A stretch of DNA of 64,000 bases from Virgibacillus litoralis (GCF_017873675.1 NZ_JAGGKK010000016.1:47547-111546); one strand, 5' to 3'. Numbered from the stretch's first letter, positions 8,555-17,370 are shown. The notes: generated by a model from the sequence alone, not told the origin. Numbers and translations: made by a program.

Positions 8555-9745
8555 ATGCAGAACCAACTAAGAAACTCTACTTTATTGAATGAGGAAAAAC
8601 GAACCACTATATGGTTTTTGTGGTTATTTTATATCATATATATTGTTTATGATGTGTTTTATTTTTACATATTACCTGATAATCCCTGGAGTGCAGGACT
8701 AGGTTTACCTACATTTGGTTTTAATTACATTATGTACTTAGTAATGTTTGTCCTTTTACCAATATCCTATTATTTAATAAAAAATAATAACCCTAGACCA
8801 ATTAAATATATATACTTTATAACTTTTACACTATTTAATATTGTAAATGATATTTGGGTATACTCAGGGAACGACGCTCCCTATGGCAGTGGTAATGTAA
8901 TTGAAATAGTTATAGTGCTTTTTTCACCAATCTTTGTAAACAAGAAGTTTTTTAATTTAGTGTTTTTAGGTACAATTTTAAAATTTATAGTTGTTGGACT
9001 TGCTATACAAGATCCTCTGGTTATACTGCCATTACTTATGGTAGGTATTTTGGCAATGATTGCCTTTATTCTTCTTACTCGTTTTTTAAGCTACGTTTCA
9101 GCCGTAGAGAGTTCCTATGATAAACAGTTGGAAGGTATGGTAAAAGGAATAATTGCGACATTGGAGCTTAAGGATCCATATACAAGAGGGCATAGTGAAC
9201 GGGTAGCTGGATATGCTATGATTCTAGCGAATGCAACAGATAAATTTAAAGAAGATGAATTAAAGTCTTTTTACTATGCATGTCTATTACATGATATTGG
9301 TAAGGTCCATATTCCGGATTATATATTAACTAAGCCTGGTAAACTAACTGCTGAAGAATTCGATTTAATTAAGACTCATCCAAGTGTTGGTGCGGATGCA
9401 GTTCAACAAGTTGAAGGGATTGCTGACAATATTGATGTAATATATCATCATCACGAGCGTTGGGATGGTAAAGGATATCCTGATGGTTTAAAAGGTGAAG
9501 AGACACATCTATTAACTAGATTGACAGCAATTGCGGATGCATTCGATGCGATGACTTCCTCAAGATCATATCGATCGGCATTACCTTTGGAGGAAGCCTA
9601 TAACCAAATTATTGCCGGAAGAGGTACTCAGTTTGATCCCGAATTAGTTGATCTATTTGAAAAAGTATTTCCTTCTTGGTCAGATTTCCACAACAGCTAT
9701 TACAATAAAAATCAGAGTTTGGAAGAGACTGCTACTACTAACTAA
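8555..9745 (+). CDS. Membrane-bound HD-GYP domain phosphohydrolase
   Basis: This 396-residue protein has an N-terminal membrane domain of five to six helices (residues 18-185) and a C-terminal HD-GYP domain (about 190-375). The HD pair is in ACLLHDIGKVHIPDYI and the GYP-type motif in HHHERWDGKGYPDGLKGE. LLTRLTAIADAFDAMTSSRSYR is also canonical. It is expected to hydrolyse cyclic-di-GMP or a related dinucleotide at the membrane. It stops only 16 bases before a 21-residue peptide gene, which suggests one transcript. The membrane sensor domain matches no family I can name. Confidence 0.85.
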   Translation: MQNQLRNSTLLNEEKRTTIWFLWLFYIIYIVYDVFYFYILPDNPWSAGLGLPTFGFNYIMYLVMFVLLPISYYLIKNNNPRPIKYIYFITFTLFNIVNDIWVYSGNDAPYGSGNVIEIVIVLFSPIFVNKKFFNLVFLGTILKFIVVGLAIQDPLVILPLLMVGILAMIAFILLTRFLSYVSAVESSYDKQLEGMVKGIIATLELKDPYTRGHSERVAGYAMILANATDKFKEDELKSFYYACLLHDIGKVHIPDYILTKPGKLTAEEFDLIKTHPSVGADAVQQVEGIADNIDVIYHHHERWDGKGYPDGLKGEETHLLTRLTAIADAFDAMTSSRSYRSALPLEEAYNQIIAGRGTQFDPELVDLFEKVFPSWSDFHNSYYNKNQSLEETATTN

Positions 9746-9761
9746 AGGAGGTGAAATTACA

Positions 9762-9827
9762 ATGAAGATCCGTAAACTTAACAAAATTAAAGTGACATGC
9801 TGGTGGTGTCCTTGGTTCGTACGCTAG
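9762..9827 (+). CDS. 21-residue Cys/Trp-rich peptide, candidate precursor or signal peptide
   Basis: A very strong AAAGGAGGTG ribosome-binding site eight bases before ATG 9762 drives a 22-codon frame. The product starts with the basic segment MKIRKLNKIK and ends with CWWCPWFVR. It begins 16 bases after the HD-GYP stop and precedes a PqqD-like/M50 membrane protease. The basic leader-like half, the Cys/Trp-dense tail and the neighbouring PqqD-like domain together suggest a ribosomally made, processed peptide. This is inference: I know no named family with this core. The translation signal and operon position are seen directly. Confidence 0.65.
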   Translation: MKIRKLNKIKVTCWWCPWFVR

Positions 9828-9856
9828 TATCTTACACAATTTAAAGATTTTTTTTA

Positions 9857-9886
9857 GGGGTGCTAAAAAACTAGCATCCTATTTTT
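9857..9886 (+). terminator. Hairpin between peptide and protease genes, possible attenuator
   Basis: GGGTGCTA pairs with TAGCATCC around a six-base loop, followed by TATTTTT. It would reduce read-through from the peptide gene into the protease gene, giving much peptide and little protease. Confidence 0.6.
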
Positions 9887-9911
9887 CCATTTCTACAGTG
9901 GTGGTGTGAAC

Positions 9912-11096
9912 ATGAATATAACCTTGAAATCCCAACTAACCTTACATCCTCTAACGATTCGAGAGGATAAAAAGCATTATATTGTCGAAGAAAGCCTTTC
10001 TGGTGATTTTTTTGAGATGCCTAAAATATGTATTGATGCCATCGATTTAATTAATAAAGATGTTCCTTTAGACTATATCGAGCAAAACCTGAAACCACAA
10101 TATCCAGAGGAGGAAGTGGATTTAGTTGAATTTGCTGAACAACTTGTAGAGCTTGGCCTTGTTAAGGAAATTGATGGTGAAACGCTTCAGGTTACCAAAA
10201 ATAATGATTCTCCTCGAGGGTTTACGTGGCTTTCACCTAAAGTCGGACAGTTCTTTTTTAATAAAGTGACAACAAAGCTTTTTATGGCAATTATAATTCT
10301 AAATATCCTTCTTGTAATTGTAAATCCACAGTTACTGCCTACATACCAGGATTTATTTATTTTCGATGCCATGACATTTAACATTTTAACGTTTATGGGT
10401 ATTAGTTTATTGTTGATTGTTACTCATGAATTTGGTCATATTTTGGCTGTTCGTTCTCATGGCTTACCAGCTAAGCTAGAGGTTGGGCACCGATTATTAT
10501 TTGTAGTGTTCCAAACAGACTTATCACCAGCATGGAAACTGCCACCAAAGCAACGAAATGTTTTGTATCTCGCTGGGATTTGTTTTGATCAACTGATGAT
10601 TCTTATTGCATTCACTTTAAAACTGTCTTTTCCGGAGGCTAGTTCACTCTTCATTGGTATCCTGGGAGTTGTCGTGCTTGATATCTTTATTAAAACGATT
10701 TACCAATGCTGTTTTTATATGAAGACAGATATATATTATCTTTGCGAAAATCTGACAGGGTGTTACAACTTGATGGAAAACGGAAGACAGTATTTAAGCA
10801 AATGGCTGCCATTTATTAAGCAGGATTCCTCTACTGAAACGTTTGAGGACGAAGCGAGAATTGTTCGTATTTATAGTTTTTTCTATTTAGGTGGGGTTCT
10901 TTTAACGTTTAGTATATTTATCATTTATTTTATACCACAACTATATTATGCGTACTCACAAACGTTACCTGAATTATTACATCCTGGTGGGAACCCATTT
11001 TTTTGGGATGCGGTTGTTTTTCTTGGACAAACAATACTTATAGGTAGCTTACTGATTTATTCCTGGCATAAATCCAATACCTCCAGAACATACTAA
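9912..11096 (+). CDS. PqqD-like domain/M50 membrane metalloprotease
   Basis: Residues 1 to about 90 look like a PqqD-type winged-helix domain (YIVEESLSGDFFEMPKICID, then VDLVEFAEQLVELGLVKE), the fold that recognises leader peptides in many RiPP pathways. The rest is a multi-spanning M50 site-2 protease. The zinc motif is HEFGH near residue 170 within LLIVTHEFGHILAVRSHG, and the likely third ligand is the Asp of YMKTDIYYL, as in YydH-type peptide zinc metalloproteases. The start is ATG 9912; the GTG at 9906 is an alternative. It probably cleaves the adjacent 21-residue peptide at the membrane. Confidence 0.75.
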   Translation: MNITLKSQLTLHPLTIREDKKHYIVEESLSGDFFEMPKICIDAIDLINKDVPLDYIEQNLKPQYPEEEVDLVEFAEQLVELGLVKEIDGETLQVTKNNDSPRGFTWLSPKVGQFFFNKVTTKLFMAIIILNILLVIVNPQLLPTYQDLFIFDAMTFNILTFMGISLLLIVTHEFGHILAVRSHGLPAKLEVGHRLLFVVFQTDLSPAWKLPPKQRNVLYLAGICFDQLMILIAFTLKLSFPEASSLFIGILGVVVLDIFIKTIYQCCFYMKTDIYYLCENLTGCYNLMENGRQYLSKWLPFIKQDSSTETFEDEARIVRIYSFFYLGGVLLTFSIFIIYFIPQLYYAYSQTLPELLHPGGNPFFWDAVVFLGQTILIGSLLIYSWHKSNTSRTY

Positions 11097-11120
11097 GTAT
11101 AAGTTTTGGAGGTGTTTTTT

Positions 11121-11423
11121 ATGGATAACAAAGATTTAGAGCAGGTATATAATGATTATAAGAATCAGGTGGAAGCCCCAGCACAACCTGAAGCAGACCC
11201 ATACCAGGAACAAATAGTTGCTGTTCGCAAAAATGATGATGGTGATATCATCGCATTTAAAACAGAAACCGGAAGAGAGCTTGATTACGTGGTGGCACTT
11301 AGTGAAGCAAAAGAAGGTAAGCTGGCTCACGTAGACGTATTCCATAAGTATGGCAGGGACATAATCCGCAGTGAACCGGATGGTGTGAAAGAGAATAACT
11401 TGGATAATCTGGATACATTTTAA
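11121..11423 (+). CDS. DUF3892 domain protein
   Basis: This acidic 100-residue protein has a DUF3892 core (IVAVRKNDDGDIIAFKTETG, then LAHVDVFHKYGRDIIRSEPD). The domain is found alone in many bacilli and its role is unknown. The start is ATG 11121, six bases after GGAGGTG; in-frame upstream codons lie before that site. It begins 24 bases after the M50 protease stop, so it is probably co-transcribed with the peptide locus. An intrinsic terminator follows. Whether it belongs functionally to the peptide system is open. Confidence 0.7.
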   Translation: MDNKDLEQVYNDYKNQVEAPAQPEADPYQEQIVAVRKNDDGDIIAFKTETGRELDYVVALSEAKEGKLAHVDVFHKYGRDIIRSEPDGVKENNLDNLDTF

Positions 11424-11439
11424 ATAATAAGCTATGATT

Positions 11440-11471
11440 AAGCCCATTCCTTTGGAGGTCTGGGCTTTTTT
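11440..11471 (+). terminator. Intrinsic terminator
   Basis: AAGCCCA and TGGGCTT form the stem ahead of TTTTTT, ending the protease-DUF3892 unit. Confidence 0.75.
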
Positions 11472-11568
11472 AGTTATGAAACCAAAATGGCTGCCGAGTG
11501 TGCCACCAACTATCATGAAAATGAACTTGTAATCGAGCTGGATAGGTATTCTCATACAATAATATAAA

Positions 11569-11622
11569 TTCTTACTTACTGCATAAGTACAACTAAGGAT
11601 TTGCGATAAGCTAAGTTTTCTA
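11569..11622. repeat. Family A repeat, partial copy
   Basis: TTCTTACTTACTGCATAAGT starts a truncated copy of the double-hairpin family A element, which ends AAGTTTTCTAA. The rest of the 290-base gap before metA shows no SAM riboswitch or T-box consensus that I can recognise. Confidence 0.65.
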
Positions 11623-11710
11623 AAATTTATCCATTAAAATGATTGCCAACCATATGATTGAATTCTATAATGGAAGAAATGTCTGAATCTTTAAAGGGGA
11701 GTGATGTCAA

Positions 11711-12619
11711 ATGCCAATTAATATTCCAAAAGAATTGCCTGCCAGTGATTCTTTAAAGCAGGAGAAAATCTTTGTTATGGATGTAGCGCGTGCCAAAACA
11801 CAAGATATCCGTCCTCTTAATATATTAATCTTAAATTTAATGCCTGAAAAGGAAAAAACGGAACTGCAGCTGTTACGGCAGCTTGGGAACACGCCGCTGC
11901 AGGTTAATATCAGTTTTCTCAGGACTGCAACACACCGTTCAAAACATGTGAGCAGGCACCACCTGGAAAATTTTTATACAACCTTTGAAGATGTCAAAAA
12001 TCGCCGTTATGATGGAATGATTATTACAGGTGCTCCTATCGAAACATTGGAGTTTGAAGATGTAACCTACTGGGAAGAACTGCAGGAAATTATGGACTGG
12101 GCGAACAGGAATGTCACCTCAACCCTACACATATGCTGGGGAGCTCAGGCAAGTCTGTATTATCATTATGGGATTGAAAAATTTATGATGCCGAAGAAAA
12201 GCTTTGGTATTTTTAAGCATCGCATATCGGATCCTACTGTTAATCTTGTGCGCGGCTTTGATGATATTTTCCATGCGCCACATTCAAGGTATACGAATGT
12301 TCCAAGGGAGGAAATTGAAAAGAATCCGGACTTAACACTTTTGTCCGTTTCTGAAGAGGATGCACCGTTTATCATCATGTCCAAAGATGCCAAAAATATT
12401 ATGATTACTGGCCATTTGGAATATAATGCAACAGCTCTTGCTGAGGAATATGAACGTGATATTGACAAAGGGCTGGAAATCGATATACCAGCCAACTATT
12501 ATCCAAACAATGATGTTAACGAACAGCCGCCTAACATATGGCGCTCACACAGCCATTTACTGTTCTCAAATTGGCTGAATTACTATGTCTATCAGGAAAC
12601 ACCGTTTAAATGGGATTAG
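11711..12619 (+). CDS. metA: Homoserine O-acetyltransferase (MetA type)
   Basis: This 302-residue enzyme activates homoserine in the first committed step of methionine synthesis. Catalytic residues are in place: Cys142 in LHICWGAQ and His235 and Glu237 in ITGHLEYN. Residue 111 is Glu ([10 protein letters not shown]); in characterised MetA enzymes Glu at this position favours acetyl-CoA and Gly favours succinyl-CoA, so this one should be an acetyltransferase despite its MetA fold. The length matches the family. It is monocistronic, starts behind AAAGGGGAGTG and is followed by a strong terminator. No methionine riboswitch is evident upstream. Confidence 0.92.
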   Translation: MPINIPKELPASDSLKQEKIFVMDVARAKTQDIRPLNILILNLMPEKEKTELQLLRQLGNTPLQVNISFLRTATHRSKHVSRHHLENFYTTFEDVKNRRYDGMIITGAPIETLEFEDVTYWEELQEIMDWANRNVTSTLHICWGAQASLYYHYGIEKFMMPKKSFGIFKHRISDPTVNLVRGFDDIFHAPHSRYTNVPREEIEKNPDLTLLSVSEEDAPFIIMSKDAKNIMITGHLEYNATALAEEYERDIDKGLEIDIPANYYPNNDVNEQPPNIWRSHSHLLFSNWLNYYVYQETPFKWD

Positions 12620-12651
12620 TTTCATTTGCCAATGTGGTCATTTAAATAGTT

Positions 12652-12692
12652 AAAACTGCAATCTCATTTACCGTGAGGATTGCAGTTTTTTT
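12652..12692 (+). terminator. metA terminator
   Basis: AAAACTGCAATCTCA pairs with TGAGGATTGCAGTTTT, with a run of seven T. Confidence 0.85.
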
Positions 12693-12746
12693 GATTGGAA
12701 TAACGTTATCTGTATTACACATCCTACTATATGGAGGTGAATTCAG

Positions 12747-12890
12747 ATGGCAAAAGGTAAAAGCAAAAAAGATTTTGCTGATGAAAACAAATTATATAAT
12801 CCGGAAGCAAAGTATTATGAAAATCAAGGCAGTGCAAATACATCTAATAAAGTTGCTGGAAACCAGCAGATGAACCGGAAAAATAAATAA
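12747..12890 (+). CDS. Small hydrophilic protein, 47 aa
   Basis: The frame starts at ATG 12747 behind GGAGGTG and encodes MAKGKSKKDFADENKLYNPE and onward to MNRKNK. It is Lys/Asn/Gln-rich with no hydrophobic segment, the composition of many minor spore or stress proteins of bacilli. An overlapping frame at 12673 lacks a ribosome-binding site. I cannot assign a family; a minor small spore protein is one possibility. Three comparable tiny genes occur at 18091, 23916 and 24031. Confidence 0.6.
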   Translation: MAKGKSKKDFADENKLYNPEAKYYENQGSANTSNKVAGNQQMNRKNK

Positions 12891-12901
12891 GTTCATCAGT
12901 T

Positions 12902-12942
12902 GCGCATGGTACTCTGGACTGGCAGTCTATGGTACCGTGCGC
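12902..12942. terminator. Bidirectional terminator-like hairpin
   Basis: GCGCATGGTACT pairs with GGTACCGTGCGC between two convergent genes. The stem touches the stop codon of the exporter-like gene. Confidence 0.55.
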
Positions 12943-13988
12943 TAATTGTCTCTTTTCAATTCTATTATGCGAACCAATCTTTCCAGCTTATCCAATACGA
13001 AAAAGAGTTCAATAATACTGTTTGCAATCGGAAAAACAAAATTCCATTTATCAAGTTCCGCTCCTTGCAGTTCCTCGATAAGATTATTAATTGTGATTTG
13101 CATTGCAGCTTTTGTTTCCTTCTGCAGATCCATATTGAGGTTGATTTTATTTTCATATAAAAGTAATATATTCTCACTGTAATTGTTCATTTCTTTTGCC
13201 AGTTTTTTTATCAGGTAAGCTTTATTGCCTTGAATTGCCTCTATGTCGTTGATGTTCTTCTCTAACTGTCGAATTAATGTCTGTTTTTTGCTTAGCATCT
13301 GGATCATATGTTTATAGATGATAACGTTTCTGTAAAAGCTTCGCCGATTTTTAATAAACAGACGGCCTCTCTCGTCAGATATAATGTCATAATAATCTGT
13401 TGCATCATTAATTATTTTTTCAATTTCCCCGTCTTCTTTTTTCATTTCAGGAATATTCATAGTCTTATTCGGTATTACTCGCAATAGAAAGTTCGTTTTC
13501 TCGCTGGCATCTTTAATTAGACTGAATAAATTCTTTTGATGATCCGGTGGAAAAACAATCATATTAATGATAAACGCAGAAAACACTCCAATTGTCACCA
13601 GTGATAATCGATCAACAATATACATAATGCTTAACCCATCTTCGTTTCCAAGCATCAATGCGATAATGGTTAATACCGTTAAGCTTACAGTTTTATGCAG
13701 ACCAAGCCTAACGTTAACTGCAATGGATATGATAACGACTAAACCAACTGAAAGTGGATGATGTCCGAGCAGAAAAGTCCCCAGCAAAGCAAACGCAAGC
13801 CCAACCCCATTGGAAACAACTACCTCTTTTATATAATTATAAGACCGCATAATGGAGGGCTGCATAGCCAGAACAGCAGCAATCGCCGCCACAATTTCCA
13901 ATTCGAGTTCCAGCATACCTGTAATCAGTAACGTTAATACAACCGCAAGGCCTGTTTTTACCATGCGCGGGCCAATATTGAATTCCAT
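12942..13988 (-). CDS. Aromatic acid exporter-like (FUSC/ArAE) membrane protein
   Basis: This 348-residue protein has six close membrane helices in its first 155 residues (VKTGLAVVLTLLITGML through VTIGVFSAFIINMIVF) and a long cytoplasmic helical domain after it. The conserved IAAVLAMQPSIMRSY and ANSIIELFFVLDKLERL match the YqjA/YgaE-type ArAE proteins of bacilli (DUF939). They are thought to export aromatic or other organic acids, but direct evidence is thin. The start is ATG 13988 behind AGGGGTG; a GTG three codons upstream overlaps that site. It is transcribed alone. Confidence 0.75.
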   Translation of the reverse strand: MEFNIGPRMVKTGLAVVLTLLITGMLELELEIVAAIAAVLAMQPSIMRSYNYIKEVVVSNGVGLAFALLGTFLLGHHPLSVGLVVIISIAVNVRLGLHKTVSLTVLTIIALMLGNEDGLSIMYIVDRLSLVTIGVFSAFIINMIVFPPDHQKNLFSLIKDASEKTNFLLRVIPNKTMNIPEMKKEDGEIEKIINDATDYYDIISDERGRLFIKNRRSFYRNVIIYKHMIQMLSKKQTLIRQLEKNINDIEAIQGNKAYLIKKLAKEMNNYSENILLLYENKINLNMDLQKETKAAMQITINNLIEELQGAELDKWNFVFPIANSIIELFFVLDKLERLVRIIELKRDN

Positions 13989-14081
13989 GTTTAGCACCCC
14001 TGTAATGTAACTTATAGTGTTATTTATATGCGGGGAATTATAGGACAGACCTATGGAATAATTGTATGTACTGACAGAGGA

Positions 14082-14118
14082 AGCCTTATTTCCGATTCCG
14101 GTTTAAGGCTATTTTTTG
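14082..14118. terminator. Hairpin in the divergent intergenic region
   Basis: AGCCTTA pairs with TAAGGCT, followed by ATTTTTT. The gap lies between divergent genes, so it may be a leader attenuator of the downstream glycosidase gene. Confidence 0.4.
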
Positions 14119-14261
14119 GTCTATAAAACTACTACTACTAAGGTACTATTTGGCCTTGTTTGATAGACCGAATGACGCATAGACAAGCATAAATCAAGTT
14201 GGTAACCTTTATGTAAGGGTTTTCAATTTTTAAAAAATTAAATTAAAGGAAGGTGAATCTC

Positions 14262-17200
14262 GTGACTAGTCGATCAAAAAAATTCTTTTTGCTAGGTATC
14301 AGTTTATTATTACTAATTCCATTTCTACCAGGTAGCTATGTAGATGCAGAAGAACATAAGTTAAAGATTAATCCTTCACCACAGGAGATGGAAGTGCTAG
14401 GGGAAGGTTTTCCGTTAACTCCTGTTGTTGGAATTGTTGTTGGGGAAGGTACTGATGATGCTGCGATTCGTGAGGTTGAACAGGCTTTAAAAGAAGCAGA
14501 TGTCAAGCGCATTATCCGTAAAAGTTCCGATGAGCCTGCACCTGACACTCCTGTTACAATTTGGATCGGTGGCCCTGATGAGAATCAGGCGTCCTTAGAT
14601 ATCCTGCAACAACTTGATGTGGATGGTCCTGAAATGTTAAACGATGAGGGACATGTGCTAGTCTCAAAATATACTGATAAAAAGCGGATAGTGCTTGCTG
14701 GAAAGAATAAAGCAGGGACGTTTTATGCTGCCCAAACTTTTGAACAATTAATTCAGGAAAAGCAGGGACGTGACTGGATTCCAGCAGTTGAGATACGTGA
14801 TTGGCCTGAGATGGCAATGCGAGGGTCAATTGAAGGATTTTACGGTCCACCATGGTCACATGAAGACAGATTAAATCAAATAGAATTTTATAGTGAACAT
14901 AAAATGAACGAGTATATCTATGCGCCCAAAGATGATCCATATCATCGAGAGGATTGGCGCGAACCATATCCGGAAGATGAATTGGATCAACTTGGAGAAT
15001 TGGTCGATAAAGCAAATCAAAATCATGTAGAGTTTACCTTTTCGCTCTCTCCGGGTAACACCGTATGTTATTCAGGGGACAGGGATTTTGAATTATTAAT
15101 GGATAAAATGGAAGCTGTATGGGACTTGGGTGTTCGTTCCTACGCCATTTTTCTGGATGACATCAGTTATGAACTTCACTGTGAACAGGATCAGGAAAAG
15201 TTTGGAGACGATGAAAATCCAACGGCTGCAGCGCAAGCATATCTATTAAATCGTTTTAATGAAGAATTTATTCAGACTCATGAAGGTGCTAAGCCTCTGA
15301 TTACGGTTCCAACAGATTATGCAGGAAATGATTCGACAGTATACAGAGAAAGGTTTGCTAAGTTGGCAGATGAAGACATTGTCGTCATGTGGACCGGTTC
15401 TGCAGTAGTCCCCGAAAAAATTGGATCAGATGAAGCAGAACAGGTTTCTCGGATTTTTAAACATGACCTATTAATTTGGGACAATTATCCGGTTAATGAT
15501 TATGACCGAAATCGTCTGTTTCTTGGGCCGCTGGTAAACAGGGATAGTACCTTAGCAGACCATGGTGTCATTGGCTTGACAGCAAACCCAATGAACGAAG
15601 CTGAAGCTTCTAAAATACCATTATATACGATTGCAGATTATACATGGAATCCAAAAGCCTATGATCCACACGAATCTTGGAAGAGTAGTATTGAATCGTT
15701 TGGTGGAGACGTATCGGAAGCTTTAAAAACATTTGCAGAAAATAACTACTCATCACCAATTAACGGTTCTGAATCATTAACGCTCAGACCACTTATTCAA
15801 CAGTTTTGGGATAGTTATGAAGGTGTAATTACAAACGGGGTTAGCCAAGAACTACTAGAAGAATTTGCACAGCTTGAAAAGGCGCCAGACAAACTTCAAA
15901 ACAATTTAGATAATCAAAATTTTCTTGATGAAGTTGCTCCATATCTTGAGAAGTCGGAGCTATACGGAAAAGCGGGAAAAGCTGCAGTTAAAATGCTGAT
16001 GGCACAAGAAGAAGACAATGGCGAGTCTGCATGGACTGAGCGGCTAATTTTACAGAAGGCATTAAAAGATGCGGATGACATATCACAAAAAGTTGCTGAA
16101 GGCGTAATTAAACCGTTTTTAACCAACGCCATTCAAAAAAATAATGAGTGGTTTGGTATCAAAGCAAGTCGTGGTACGAGTACATTAGGAACTTATCAGG
16201 ATTATTCGCTTTCAAATATGACTGATGAAGATTTAAATACGTATTACTGGAGTAATGAGGCAGCTAAGACTGGAGATGCTGTGGGAATTGACCTTGGTGA
16301 TCGTTTCACAGTTGAATCTATTGAACTACTAATGGGTACAGGTGAAAAGTCTGCTGATTATATTCATCATGGTGTACTAGAGTATTCCCTAGATGGAGAA
16401 AACTGGACTGCATTGACTGAAAAACATAATCAGGCAGAAATACAGGCTGAGACAGAAGGTATTGAGGCAAGATACATTCGATTCCGCGCAATAGAAGATC
16501 AAGTTAGTTGGGTCCAGGTAAGAGAGTTTGATGTGAAAATCGAAGGCGAAATTGAAACACTGCCTTTAACGACCATGGGAACTTATCAAAATTATGCTTC
16601 GTCCAATATGATTGATGGGGACAATAATACGATCTATTGGAGTGGCGAGCATGTTAACACAAATGATGCTGTGGGGATTGATCTTGGTGAAACTTACACG
16701 GTAGATAGCATTGAGGTGTTAATGGGTTCAAAGGGTAGCCCAGATGATTACATTGATCATGGTGCATTGGAGTATTCAGTAGATGGCGAGAACTGGACAA
16801 CGCTTACGGAAAGGCGTGACCAACAAGAAGTCTCGCTGGATACTGACAATATTCAAGCAAGGTATATCCGGTACAGGGCACTGTCTGATCAGGATAATTG
16901 GCTTCAGGTTAGGGAGTTTTATGTTCAAAGTAATAAAGGAACTGACAATGTGAGTGGCGGACCACCAGCAGCAGATGGAACAAGCCTTAGTGATCTTGCA
17001 GATGATTCATTGTCTAGTGCATATCAGGCGAAAAGAACACCAGAAGCAGGAGAATCCATCGTATTAACATATCCTAAGCAACGTATGCTTCAAGAGTTAA
17101 TCATTTTGCAGGGGGAGCAACCCCAAGCAAAAGCGACAATACAAATCGAGAAGCAGGATGGTGAGTGGCTGTCAGTCGGAACACTTTCAGGAATATATTC

Positions 17201-17303
17201 AAAGGTGGAAGCTGGTTTTGAAACAAACAAAATTAGATTAAATTGGCAAGAAAGTTCAGAGGCACCTACTATCTATGAAGTTATTCCAAAGTGGGACAAC
17301 TAA
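14262..17303 (+). CDS. Secreted GH84 beta-N-acetylglucosaminidase with discoidin-like domains
   Basis: This roughly 1013-residue enzyme starts at GTG 14262 behind AAAGGAAGG and has a signal peptide (FFLLGISLLLLIPFLPG). An N-terminal hexosaminidase-type domain (about 35-175) precedes the GH84 catalytic barrel, which opens with MRGSIEGFYGPPWSHEDR. The catalytic Asp pair is in AIFLDDISYEL near residue 300. Two F5/8-type C (CBM32-like) domains follow at about 650-920, each with SNM-D-D-T-YWS and a Q-VREF ending, then a shorter beta-domain. Relatives (NagJ, NagH) remove GlcNAc from glycoproteins or hyaluronan-like polymers. It is followed by a terminator. Confidence 0.88.
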   Translation: MTSRSKKFFLLGISLLLLIPFLPGSYVDAEEHKLKINPSPQEMEVLGEGFPLTPVVGIVVGEGTDDAAIREVEQALKEADVKRIIRKSSDEPAPDTPVTIWIGGPDENQASLDILQQLDVDGPEMLNDEGHVLVSKYTDKKRIVLAGKNKAGTFYAAQTFEQLIQEKQGRDWIPAVEIRDWPEMAMRGSIEGFYGPPWSHEDRLNQIEFYSEHKMNEYIYAPKDDPYHREDWREPYPEDELDQLGELVDKANQNHVEFTFSLSPGNTVCYSGDRDFELLMDKMEAVWDLGVRSYAIFLDDISYELHCEQDQEKFGDDENPTAAAQAYLLNRFNEEFIQTHEGAKPLITVPTDYAGNDSTVYRERFAKLADEDIVVMWTGSAVVPEKIGSDEAEQVSRIFKHDLLIWDNYPVNDYDRNRLFLGPLVNRDSTLADHGVIGLTANPMNEAEASKIPLYTIADYTWNPKAYDPHESWKSSIESFGGDVSEALKTFAENNYSSPINGSESLTLRPLIQQFWDSYEGVITNGVSQELLEEFAQLEKAPDKLQNNLDNQNFLDEVAPYLEKSELYGKAGKAAVKMLMAQEEDNGESAWTERLILQKALKDADDISQKVAEGVIKPFLTNAIQKNNEWFGIKASRGTSTLGTYQDYSLSNMTDEDLNTYYWSNEAAKTGDAVGIDLGDRFTVESIELLMGTGEKSADYIHHGVLEYSLDGENWTALTEKHNQAEIQAETEGIEARYIRFRAIEDQVSWVQVREFDVKIEGEIETLPLTTMGTYQNYASSNMIDGDNNTIYWSGEHVNTNDAVGIDLGETYTVDSIEVLMGSKGSPDDYIDHGALEYSVDGENWTTLTERRDQQEVSLDTDNIQARYIRYRALSDQDNWLQVREFYVQSNKGTDNVSGGPPAADGTSLSDLADDSLSSAYQAKRTPEAGESIVLTYPKQRMLQELIILQGEQPQAKATIQIEKQDGEWLSVGTLSGIYSKVEAGFETNKIRLNWQESSEAPTIYEVIPKWDN

Positions 17304-17327
17304 AAAAGGTTAGTTATACTCAAACGT

Positions 17328-17370
17328 AAAAAGGGTCATTCCAGGATTATTTCTTGGGATGACCTTTTTA
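17328..17370 (+). terminator. Terminator of the GH84 gene
   Basis: AAAAAGGGTCATTCC pairs with GGGATGACCTTTTTA. Confidence 0.85.

Noticed and set aside
11472..11710. SAM riboswitch or T-box before metA
   Set aside because: No conserved T-box bulge or S-box core could be found; only a partial family A repeat is there.
12673..12873. 66-residue frame overlapping the 47-residue gene at 12747
   Set aside because: It begins within the metA terminator and lacks a ribosome-binding site; the 12747 frame has GGAGGTG and a plausible composition.
14554..15015. Antisense frame inside the GH84 gene
   Set aside because: It has no ribosome-binding site or domain, and the sense strand encodes a clear catalytic domain.
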